A stretch of 64,000 nucleotides of DNA from positions 620,001 through 684,000 of the forward strand of contig NZ_QHKX01000003.1 in the NCBI RefSeq assembly GCF_003194625.1, read 5' to 3'. This DNA is from Nocardioides solisilvae. Lineage in GTDB: Bacteria; Actinomycetota; Actinomycetes; Propionibacteriales; Nocardioidaceae. The first letter of the stretch is position 1. Every line of letters starts with the position of its first letter. Shown here in pieces: positions 18,301 through 24,658 of the stretch. Under the pieces are notes generated by a model. The model did not search any database. It was given only the letters and a program-made list of their open reading frames with translations, and had not been told where the DNA came from. Made by a program: the position numbers and the translations under genes.

Positions 18301-19071
18301 GTCCCACCAGTCGCCGGACTCCGGCACGTCGGTCTGGTCGCCGAACATCTGGGGCGAGGCGTTCGGCAGGTCGGCGTACCAGTCGTAGAAGGAGAGCATC
18401 GGGGCGCCGACCAGCTCGAGGAAGCGGGCGCCGGAGGTGTAGGAGACCGGGGACATCGCCGGGATCGGCGAGAAGCCCGCGATCCGGTCGGGGCCCCAGC
18501 GCTTGACGGTGTAGACGTGCGCCGCCGCCACGATCTCGGTCACCTCGTCCCAGGTGGCGCGGACCAGCCCACCCTTGCCGCGGGCGGACTTGTAGCGGCG
18601 CGCCTGCTCGGGGTCCTGCACGATCGAGGCCCACGCGACCACGGGGTCGCCGTACTGCGCCTTGGCGGCGCGGAACATCTCCAGCAGCACCCCGCGCACG
18701 TAGGGGTAGCGCACCCGGGTCGGGCTGTAGGTGTACCAGGAGAAGGCGGCACCGCGCGGGCAGCCGCGGGGCTCGTACTCCGGCCGGTCGGCGCCGGCGC
18801 TCGGGTAGTCGGTCTGCTGGGTCTCCCAGGTGATGATCCCGTCCTTGACGTAGACCTTCCACGAGCACGACCCGGTGCAGTTGACGCCGTGGGTGGAGCG
18901 GACCACCTTGTCGTGGCTCCACCGGTCCCGGTAGAACGCGTCGGCCTCGCGACCGCCCTTCTTGTGCAACGACCTCTTGTCGTCGCTCACCTCGGCCTTC
19001 GTGAAGAAGCGGCGGGTGGAGACGAGCGCCTCGGTCAGCGATCCGTCGAGTCCTGGGCGGGTGTCGGTCAC
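15379..19071 (-). CDS. narG: Nitrate reductase alpha subunit (molybdopterin)
   Basis: 1230 residues, normal NarG length. The N-terminal FS0 [4Fe-4S] site is His61, Cys65, Cys69 and Cys104 (HGVNCTGSC, then RGCPRG). Bis-MGD-binding oxidoreductase segments follow throughout (AGFSPIPAMSPVSYTSG, TDMHPFVHSFNPAI). It reduces nitrate to nitrite on the cytoplasmic side. The GTG at 19071 has GAGGAG upstream and overlaps the stop of the regulator gene, so regulator and enzyme are translationally coupled. Confidence 0.97.
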   Translation of the reverse strand: MTDTRPGLDGSLTEALVSTRRFFTKAEVSDDKRSLHKKGGREADAFYRDRWSHDKVVRSTHGVNCTGSCSWKVYVKDGIITWETQQTDYPSAGADRPEYEPRGCPRGAAFSWYTYSPTRVRYPYVRGVLLEMFRAAKAQYGDPVVAWASIVQDPEQARRYKSARGKGGLVRATWDEVTEIVAAAHVYTVKRWGPDRIAGFSPIPAMSPVSYTSGARFLELVGAPMLSFYDWYADLPNASPQMFGDQTDVPESGDWWDAGYLIMWGSNVPVTRTPDAHWMVEARYRGQKVLAVAPDYADNVKFADEWVTTQPGTDGALAMGLGHVILKEYFADRQVPFFTDYNKRYTDLPYLITLEPSGTDGVWRPGKYLVAGDIGHPEGGSEHTMWKPAVIDAATGEVRIPRGSVGHRYGDEGMGQWNLDLGDIDPALTMYDGVREAVEVELPRFDGTDGKVGHERRGVPVAKVGDRLVTTVLDLLLAQYGVAREGLPGAWPASYEDASVPATPAWQEQHTGVPAAQVTRLAREWAQNAIDTQGRGMILLGAGVNHWFHSDQIYRAILLLTTITGTQGRNGGGWAHYVGQEKVRPIMGFQHMAFALDWHRPPRHMNQTAYWYVNTSQYRYDTFSADDLDAGTGIFAGRSVMDLLAQSARLGWSPSYPTFDRSSLALADDAAEAGMEVPDFVARELKEGRLKFAVEDPEAEENHPRVLSLWRSNLLGSSAKGNEYFLRHLLGTDSAATAVEAPEHQRPSGVAWPEKAGEGKLDLLMTIDFRMTSSTILSDVVLPAATWYEKHDLSTTDMHPFVHSFNPAISPPWQTKSDWDAWKTIAKKFSELAVDHLGTRRDVVAKPLWHDTPEALATEHGVVKDWRLGECDPVPGKTMPVIAVAERDYTAIHDKMTSIGPLMEKVGMLTKGVAYDVKREIDILRKRNGVTRGGAGDGQPKVETDVQMADAILHLAGVSNGHLATQGFRFLERRTGTELADLSAEHEGKQITFADTQVAPVPVITSPEWSGSESGGRRYSPFTINIERLKPFHTLTGRQQFYVDHDWFLGMGEMLPVYRPPLNMSRLFGEPELGSTGELGVAVRYLTPHNKWSIHSEYQDNLFMLSLSRGGQSVWISDRDAVKVGIKDNDWIEMVNRNGVVAARAIVSHRMPEGTVYMHHAQDRLIDVPLTERDGKRGGIHNSLTRILMKPNHIVGGYAQLAYFFNYIGPIGNNRDEVTTIRKRTAPVEY

Positions 19072-19946
19072 GGGTGCTCCTCGTCGGCGCGGGCTGCGGA
19101 TGGGCTGGCTGCTGGGCTGGCTGATGGGCTGGCCGTTGGGCTGGCTGCTGGGCTTGGTGGAGTGGCTGGGTCGCCTGGCGGGCTCGCGGCAGCATGGCCG
19201 CGGCGCAGGTGGGCGACGCAGGTGCGCGGACCGACCAGCGGCATCAGCCGCACCTCGGCCCCCTGCTCGCCGGTGCTCTCCACCGCACCCTCGATGAGCC
19301 CCTGGTGGACGCCGCAGACGACGTCGGCGCGGGTGGCGGCGAGCGCGAGGAAGGGGCAGTCGACGAGCGTCATCTCGACGACCTCGCCCCCCTCGGAGGT
19401 GCGCAGATCGGGGCTGTAGCCCCAGTTCTCGAGCAGGTCGATGACCCGGCCGACCCGACCGAACCAGACGGCGGCGCTGTCGTGGGGGCCGGCCGGGTCC
19501 GGCGCGGGCTCGGCGTGCCGCAGCATCCAGCGCCGGCCCGCCTCGCGCGGGCTCGGGGCCGGCTGGCCCGGGGCCGGCCAGGACTCCGCGAGGATCTCGG
19601 TGAGGGCCGCGTGCGCGTCGCCCGCGGGCTCGCCCAGCAGCCCGCCCGGGCGGACCCGGTAGACCTTCCGCGGTCGCCCGACCCGTCCGCCCCGCTGCTC
19701 CGTCTCGAGGATCCCCGCCTCGACCAGCTGGTCGAGGTGGAAGCGGACGGTCGTGACGTGCAGTCCGAGGCGCGCGGCCAGCTCCTGCGCCGTGAGGCCC
19801 GGGGCCGCACCGTCGACCGGTGCCGGGAGGGCGGCGAGCTGGTCCACGATGGTGCGCCGCACCGGCGAGCCCAGCAGCGGCCGTCGCTCCCCGGTCGAGC
19901 GGCGCGTGGGCGCCGACCGGCCGAGGGGGTCCTCGCTCGTCTGCAT
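19068..19946 (-). CDS. COG2345-type winged-helix regulator with CX13CX31C motif (nar operon leader)
   Basis: 292 residues. The winged helix is at ~25-100 (LTAQELAARLGLHVTTVRFHL, then RVGRPRKVYRV). The C-terminal part carries Cys197, Cys211 (with His214, CGVH) and Cys243. This spacing resembles the Fe-S-ligating cysteines of SufR, a COG2345 member, so an Fe-S or NO/O2-responsive sensor is likely. A Ser-Pro-Ala repeat tail follows. Its stop overlaps narG (GTGA), making it the first gene of narGHJI and probably autoregulatory. A second protein with identical Cys spacing is encoded at 23896-24600. Confidence 0.88.
   Translation of the reverse strand: MQTSEDPLGRSAPTRRSTGERRPLLGSPVRRTIVDQLAALPAPVDGAAPGLTAQELAARLGLHVTTVRFHLDQLVEAGILETEQRGGRVGRPRKVYRVRPGGLLGEPAGDAHAALTEILAESWPAPGQPAPSPREAGRRWMLRHAEPAPDPAGPHDSAAVWFGRVGRVIDLLENWGYSPDLRTSEGGEVVEMTLVDCPFLALAATRADVVCGVHQGLIEGAVESTGEQGAEVRLMPLVGPRTCVAHLRRGHAAASPPGDPATPPSPAASPTASPSASPAASPSAARADEEHP
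19101..19160. repeat. 12-nt tandem repeat in regulator tail
   Basis: Five near-identical 12-base units (TGGGCTGGCTGC-like) lie head to tail inside the 3' end of the regulator gene and encode a repeating Ser-Pro-x-Ala tail. The array ends about 30 bases before the overlap with narG. Confidence 0.8.
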
Positions 19947-20184
19947 TGGGCGGATACCAGTCCTCTTATGTGGGGGGCGTGAGGGGTGACCACAATTGGG
20001 TACCCCTGACGGGAGTAACCGCACCCTACCGCCGTCCCGCCAGCGTGAGAAGGGCGCCACGCGACACGCCGACGTGACGCAGGTCATGGGTGGACCTGAC
20101 CTCGTCGGGCTGCTAGACACGGAGTGCGGGTGTAGCGTCGACCCTGTTTTAGAGGACAACATTCCTTTTAATGGAGGCCGCAGC
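19947..20184. promoter_or_regulatory. Divergent nar regulator / narK control region
   Basis: The 238-base gap carries promoters for both directions. Visible structure: an AGGGGT/ACCCCT inverted repeat with 14-base spacer (19982-19987 and 20002-20007) that includes the palindrome GGGTACCC; a CAGGTC/GACCTG inverted repeat (20080-20098); and CGACCCTGTTTTA at 20139-20151, a motif recurring before the two genes at 23896 and 24656. The stretch 20145-20172 is AT-rich for this genome. GGAGG (20173-20177) serves narK at 20185. Which protein binds where is not known. Confidence 0.6.
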
Positions 20185-21570
20185 ATGGCGTCGTCGAGCA
20201 TCTCCGACCCACCACTCCCCCCGGCGCCCCCGGCGTCGCCCACCGCGCAGGACGACCGGGGCCGAACCCGGGTCCTGGGGCTCTCGACGACGGCGTTCAC
20301 GCTGATGTTCGCCGTGTGGCTGATGTTCGGGATCCTCGGCAAGCCGATCAGCGAGGAGTTCGGGCTCTCCGAGGTGCAGCTCTCCTGGTTGGTCGCGGCC
20401 GCGGCCCTCAACGGCTCCCTGTGGCGCCTCCCGGCGGGGATGGTCACCGACCGCATCGGCGGCCGGAAGGTGATGACGTTCCTGCTGCTGCTCAGCGCCG
20501 TGCCCACCTACCTCGTCTCCCAGGCGAGCTCCTACGCCGTGCTCGTGGTGCTCGCCTTCCTCGTCGGCTTCGCCGGCAACGCCTTCTCCTCCGGCATCGC
20601 CTGGAACTCCGCCTGGCAGCCGCGCGAGCACCAGGGGTTCGCCCTCGGCCTCTTCGGCGCCGGCAACGTCGGGGCCTCGGTCACCAAGTTCATCGGCCCC
20701 CCGATCATCGCCGGCACGGCGGGCGCGACCTACTTCGGCTTCGTCGACGGCGGCTGGCGGCTCGTCCCCGTGGTCTACGCCGTGCTGCTCGTCCTCATGG
20801 CGGCGGCGACCTGGTTCGGCACCCCGAGCCAGGATCGCAAGCCCGGCACGGGCAAGCCGCTGCGCGAGCAGCTGCAGCCCCTGCGCCAGCTGCGGGTGTG
20901 GCGGTTCAGCCTCTACTACGTCGCCGTCTTCGGCGCGTACGTCGCCCTGGCCGCCTGGCTGCCGACGTACTACATGGACAACTTCGACGTCAGCCTGCAG
21001 ACCGCCGCCCTGCTCACCGCCACCTACATCTTCCCGGCCTCCCTGCTGCGGCCCGTCGGCGGCACCTTCTCCGACCGCTTCGGTGCCCGGCGCGTCATGT
21101 ACTGGACGTTCGGCGCGATGCTCCTGGTCACCGGCGTGCTGATGATGCCCAACGGCCACATCGTGATCGCGCACGCCGACGGCAGCACCAGCGAGCACCT
21201 CGGCTACAGCCTGGGCCTGGTCCCGTTCGCGGTCCTCGTCTTCCTGCTCGGCTGCGCGATGGGCGTGGGCAAGGCCGCGGTCTTCAAGCACATCCCGGAG
21301 TACTTCCCCGACAACGTCGGCTCGGTGGGCGGGCTGGTCGGGATGCTGGGCGGCCTCGGCGGCTTCTTCCTGCCGCCGCTGTTCGCCTACACCAAGGCCT
21401 GGTCGGGCTTCCCCACCAGCACCTTCTTCGTCCTCTTCCTGCTCACCGCGGCCTGCGCGGTCTGGATGCACTGGACGGTCGTCCACATGCTGCACCACGA
21501 GTCCCCCGAACTGGCTCGCCACCTGGAGAGCCCGACTGATGCCCGCGAGCCCGAGGAGGCACTGGCATGA
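20185..21570 (+). CDS. narK: Nitrate/nitrite transporter, NarK family (first copy)
   Basis: 461 residues with 12 predicted helices of the major facilitator superfamily. NNP-family signatures are present: GFAGNAFSSGIAWNSAWQ in helix 5 and GMLGGLGGFFLPPLF in helix 11, with the motif DRIGGRK between helices 2 and 3. It likely brings nitrate in by proton symport or exchanges nitrate for nitrite. The ATG is chosen for GGAGG seven bases upstream. The ATGA overlap with the second narK implies coupled synthesis. It is divergent from the nar operon. Confidence 0.93.
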   Translation: MASSSISDPPLPPAPPASPTAQDDRGRTRVLGLSTTAFTLMFAVWLMFGILGKPISEEFGLSEVQLSWLVAAAALNGSLWRLPAGMVTDRIGGRKVMTFLLLLSAVPTYLVSQASSYAVLVVLAFLVGFAGNAFSSGIAWNSAWQPREHQGFALGLFGAGNVGASVTKFIGPPIIAGTAGATYFGFVDGGWRLVPVVYAVLLVLMAAATWFGTPSQDRKPGTGKPLREQLQPLRQLRVWRFSLYYVAVFGAYVALAAWLPTYYMDNFDVSLQTAALLTATYIFPASLLRPVGGTFSDRFGARRVMYWTFGAMLLVTGVLMMPNGHIVIAHADGSTSEHLGYSLGLVPFAVLVFLLGCAMGVGKAAVFKHIPEYFPDNVGSVGGLVGMLGGLGGFFLPPLFAYTKAWSGFPTSTFFVLFLLTAACAVWMHWTVVHMLHHESPELARHLESPTDAREPEEALA

Positions 21571-22967
21571 CCAAGACTGGAGCCGAGGAACGCCGCGGAG
21601 GTGAGTGGCTGGACTCCTGGGACCCCGAGAACGCGGAGACCTGGGACTCCCGCCTCGCCTGGAAGACCCTCTGGATCACGACGTTTGCCCTGTTCCTGGC
21701 GTTCGTGGCCTGGTTCCTCCCCAGCGCGATCATCCCCAAGCTGAACGCGCTGGGCTACACCTTCACCACCGACCAGCTCTACTGGATGGCCGCCATGCCG
21801 GGCCTCGCGGCCGGCCTGCTGCGCCTCGTGTGGATGGTCCTCCCGCCGATCCTCGGCACCCGCAAGATGGTCGCGCTGACCAGCCTGCTGCTCATCGCCT
21901 CCACGCTCGGCTGGGGGGTGCGGGTGCAGAACCCCACCGCCCCCTACTGGGAGCTGATGGTCCTGGCCTTCCTCGCCGGCATCGGCGGCGGCGCCTTCTC
22001 GGGCTTCATGCCCAGCACGTCGTACTTCTTCCCCAAGGCCAAGCAGGGCACCGCGCTGGGGCTCCAGGCCGGGCTCGGCAACTTCGGCGTCTCGGCGGTG
22101 CAGCTGCTCACGCCGTACTTCATCGCGTTCGGCTTCCTCGGGATCCTCGGCGGCAGCCAGACCATGACCGTGGCGGGGAAGGAGGCCCAGGAGGTCTGGT
22201 ACCAGAACGCCGCGTTCTTCTGGATCCCGCTCATGCTGATCGCCGCCGCGTTCGCCTGGACGATGCTCAAGTCCGTGCCGATCAAGGCCAACGTCAAGCA
22301 GCAGTTCGACATCTTCGGCAACGTCGACACCTGGCTGATGACGCTGCTCTACATCATGACCTTCGGCACCTTCTCGGGCCTCGCCGCCCAGTTCGGCCTG
22401 TTGATGGCCGACCTCTACGGCGTCAACAACCCCGACGTGGTCCAGGGCGCCGGCGCCACCGCCACCCTGCTGATCGACGGCTACTCCGTGCCCGACCCGG
22501 TGAAGTTCGTCTTCCTCGGGCCCCTCGTGGGCGCCGCGGCTCGCGTCATCTTCGCCCCGCTCACCGACCGGATGGGCGGAGCCATCTGGACGCTGGTCTC
22601 GGGGATCGGCCTGATCGGCGCGATCCTGTTCACCATCCCGGCGCTCACCCCCGACACCAGCTCGGCGGCCGCGCTGGACGCCGACTTCGACCAGTTCCTC
22701 TGGGGCATGCTGGCGATCTTCCTCTTCTCCGGCATCGGCAACGCCTCGACCTTCAAGCAGATGCCGATGATCTTCGAGAAGCGGCAGGCCGGCGGCGTGA
22801 TCGGCTGGACGGCCGCCATCGCGGCCTTCGGACCCTTCTTCTTCGGCGTCGGCGTGACCACGCTGGGCCCGACGGTCTTCTACGCGATCGGCGTCGCCTG
22901 GGCCGTCATGTGCGTCGGCATCACCTGGTGGCGCTACGCGCGGAGGGGTGCGCCGCGACCCAGCTGA
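21567..22967 (+). CDS. narK: Nitrate/nitrite transporter, NarK family (second copy)
   Basis: 466 residues, 12 helices, with GIGGGAFSGFMPSTSYFFPK and the matching second-half glycine motif NNP segments. It differs clearly from the first copy (longer loops, N-terminal WDPENAETWD segment). Tandem NarK1/NarK2 pairs in other denitrifiers combine a nitrate/proton symporter with a nitrate/nitrite antiporter, and a similar division is inferred here. It starts inside the stop of the first copy and ends in a strong terminator. Confidence 0.93.
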   Translation: MTKTGAEERRGGEWLDSWDPENAETWDSRLAWKTLWITTFALFLAFVAWFLPSAIIPKLNALGYTFTTDQLYWMAAMPGLAAGLLRLVWMVLPPILGTRKMVALTSLLLIASTLGWGVRVQNPTAPYWELMVLAFLAGIGGGAFSGFMPSTSYFFPKAKQGTALGLQAGLGNFGVSAVQLLTPYFIAFGFLGILGGSQTMTVAGKEAQEVWYQNAAFFWIPLMLIAAAFAWTMLKSVPIKANVKQQFDIFGNVDTWLMTLLYIMTFGTFSGLAAQFGLLMADLYGVNNPDVVQGAGATATLLIDGYSVPDPVKFVFLGPLVGAAARVIFAPLTDRMGGAIWTLVSGIGLIGAILFTIPALTPDTSSAAALDADFDQFLWGMLAIFLFSGIGNASTFKQMPMIFEKRQAGGVIGWTAAIAAFGPFFFGVGVTTLGPTVFYAIGVAWAVMCVGITWWRYARRGAPRPS

Positions 22968-22984
22968 CCGCGGCGCGACGCGAG

Positions 22985-23014
22985 AAGGCCCCCTCCCGAC
23001 CGGGAGGGGGCCTT
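22985..23014. terminator. Terminator after narK pair
   Basis: A perfect 13-bp stem (22985-22997 with 23002-23014) with 4-base loop lies between the convergent second narK and the hemerythrin gene, and probably works in both directions. Confidence 0.9.
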
Positions 23015-23040
23015 CGTCGTCCGGTGCGCGCGTCGTGCGG

Positions 23041-23823
23041 TCAGGCGTCGCGTCGGGCCAGGCGGAGCCGCCAGACGTCCGGCCCCTCCTCGACCCAGCT
23101 GGCCACGAACGCGCCCGGGGCCCGCTGCTCGAGCTGGGCCAGCAGCGGCACCGGCGCGTGGTCGGCGACCAGCACGAGGGCGCCTCCCGGCAGCACGGCG
23201 TCCAGCGCCCCGAAGATCGTCGCGTGCCGGATGCTGTGCGGCACCACGCGCACGTCGAGCTCGGGCTCGCCCTCGTCGTGGCCGCCGCAGGCGCAGCCGC
23301 CGGCCGCCGGCTCCGCCGCCCCCTCGCGCGGGTGCTCGTCGGACCCACCCAGCAGCTCGTGCATGCCGCCGAGCAGCGCCGCGACCGAGACGCCGGGGGT
23401 GCCGAGCAGGAGCGGCAGCACCTGCTCGTTCTCCTTGGCCAGGTGCACCTCGAAGAGGGTGCGCAGCGACGCGGCGGCGACCGCCGCCCCGACCGGGTCG
23501 TCCGCGGCGGCCAGCCGGTCGACGAGGGCCACGATCGCCTGGTGCTCGGCGAGCATCGCCTCCACGAGGAGCCGGCCGTCGGACCGCTGGCCCGCCACCC
23601 GGTAGAGCGTCCCCTCCTCGGCCAGCGCGTGCGGCACCAGCTCGTCGGTCGCCCAGGCGACCAGGCGGTCCCGGGCCGGCTCGAACGCCGAGCCTGCGCG
23701 CGCCGCGGCCGCGACGTCGTCCGCGAGCCGCAGCAGCGTCCCGGCCATCACCGCGTGGTGCTGCTCGACCGCCTCGGCGGCCTCGGCGTCGGCCCGGCTG
23801 GCCGCGATCGTCATCGTCTCCAC
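23041..23823 (-). CDS. Hemerythrin HHE protein fused to DUF2249
   Basis: 260 residues. The N-terminal four-helix hemerythrin-like domain has candidate di-iron ligands His22/23, His65 and Glu69 (VPHALAEE), His94 (LAEHQA), His127 and Glu131 (HLAKENEQ). A GGCACGGH linker with Cys177 and Cys179 leads to a C-terminal DUF2249 domain (ELDVRVVPHSIRHATIFGAL). Such proteins often sit beside nir/nar genes and resemble di-iron proteins that bind NO or repair Fe-S clusters (YtfE/RIC). The GTG start with GAGGAGAG upstream is preferred over the ATG four codons later. It is divergent from the second Cys regulator. Confidence 0.88.
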   Translation of the reverse strand: METMTIAASRADAEAAEAVEQHHAVMAGTLLRLADDVAAAARAGSAFEPARDRLVAWATDELVPHALAEEGTLYRVAGQRSDGRLLVEAMLAEHQAIVALVDRLAAADDPVGAAVAAASLRTLFEVHLAKENEQVLPLLLGTPGVSVAALLGGMHELLGGSDEHPREGAAEPAAGGCACGGHDEGEPELDVRVVPHSIRHATIFGALDAVLPGGALVLVADHAPVPLLAQLEQRAPGAFVASWVEEGPDVWRLRLARRDA

Positions 23824-23868
23824 TGGTCTCTCCTCGCTGCGAGTCGTCCGGCCGTCGACTGGCGGCCA

Positions 23869-23898
23869 CGACCCTGTATTACTACACTTTGCTCCGTG
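23869..23898 (+). promoter_or_regulatory. Putative leaderless promoter of second Cys regulator
   Basis: CGACCCTGTATTA (23869-23881) overlaps a short inverted repeat TGTA-TTAC-TACA. The -10-like TACACT (23883-23888) ends 7 bases before the GTG (23896), so the transcript would begin at or next to the start codon. No good -35 is seen, which suggests activator dependence. The 3' part TCCGTGGAAAA is shared with the next promoter at 24656. Confidence 0.55.
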
Positions 23899-24600
23899 GA
23901 AAATAATGGTCCCGAGACCTCATCCCGCCTCGGCCCGCGGGCCGGACGCAGGCCACCGCCCCTCTCCCCCGCCCGCCAGCGCGTGCTCGACCGGCTCCGC
24001 GACCAGCCCGAGCCCCTGAGCCTCGCAGCCCTGGTCCGCGCCACCGGACAGCACGAGAACACCCTGCGCGAGCACCTCGACGGGCTGCTCCGGGTCGGGC
24101 TGGTCCGGCGCGAGCGCGCCCCCTCGTCGGGGCGCGGCCGGCCGGCCTGGCTCTACGAGGCCGTCGGCGACCGGAGCGCCTCCGAGTACGCCGGGCTCGC
24201 CGCCGCGCTCGCCCTCGCCGTCTCCGAGTCCAGCGCCGACCCGGCGGAGGTGGGCCGCCGCGCGGGCGTGGCCTGGGGACGACAGCTCGCCCAGGGCCGC
24301 GGCGCCGCCGCGGCCCCGCCGGAGGATGCCCGCGCCCGGGTGGTCGAGCTGCTGGACGACCTCGGCTTCGCGCCCGAGCAGGAGGCCGGGCGACCGGCCG
24401 ACGTCCACCTGACGCGATGCCCCCTCCTCGAGGCCGCCCACCGCCACCCCGAGGTGGTCTGCGCGGTCCACCTGGGCCTCGTCGAGGGCGCGTTGGCCGA
24501 GCACGGGGCGAGCGCCGAGGGGAGCCGCCTCGAGCCGTTCGCGCGGCCGGGCAGCTGCCTGCTCACCGTCCCGCCGGTGCCGGGAGACGCGTCTCACTGA
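23896..24600 (+). CDS. COG2345-type winged-helix regulator with CX13CX31C motif (nir side)
   Basis: 234 residues. The winged helix at ~23-90 has LSLAALVRATGQHENTLREHL and GRGRPAWLYE. The C-terminal domain carries Cys175, Cys189 (CAVH) and Cys221 with exactly the spacing of the nar-operon regulator. A SufR-like Fe-S or NO/redox sensor is inferred. There is no Shine-Dalgarno; the GTG sits 7 bases after a -10-like TACACT. It is followed by the NnrS-like and NirK-fusion genes, which are the likely targets, and is divergent from the hemerythrin gene. Confidence 0.85.
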   Translation: MENNGPETSSRLGPRAGRRPPPLSPARQRVLDRLRDQPEPLSLAALVRATGQHENTLREHLDGLLRVGLVRRERAPSSGRGRPAWLYEAVGDRSASEYAGLAAALALAVSESSADPAEVGRRAGVAWGRQLAQGRGAAAAPPEDARARVVELLDDLGFAPEQEAGRPADVHLTRCPLLEAAHRHPEVVCAVHLGLVEGALAEHGASAEGSRLEPFARPGSCLLTVPPVPGDASH

Positions 24601-24626
24601 CGCCGGGGCGTGAGCGGGTGGCGCGA

Positions 24627-24658
24627 CGACCGAGTATTTATTTACACTCTTTTCCGTG
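24627..24658 (+). promoter_or_regulatory. Putative leaderless promoter of the membrane protein / nirK operon
   Basis: CGACCGAGTATTTA (24627-24640) is followed by TACACT (24643-24648) and then, after 7 bases, the GTG at 24656. GAGTAT/ACACTC form an imperfect inverted repeat and TTCC-GT-GGAA a perfect one across the start codon. The arrangement copies the promoter at 23869 base for base in its core, implying shared control. Confidence 0.55.

Noticed and set aside
19101..19160. CRISPR-like repeats
   Set aside because: Units are 12 bases with no spacers, in frame inside a gene, and no cas gene is present.
13637..19195. A possible single NarG-NarH fusion on the minus strand
   Set aside because: The narH frame stays open back through narG, but real NarG sequence is in another frame with its own start and stop, and narH has a good ribosome binding site and ATG at 15352.
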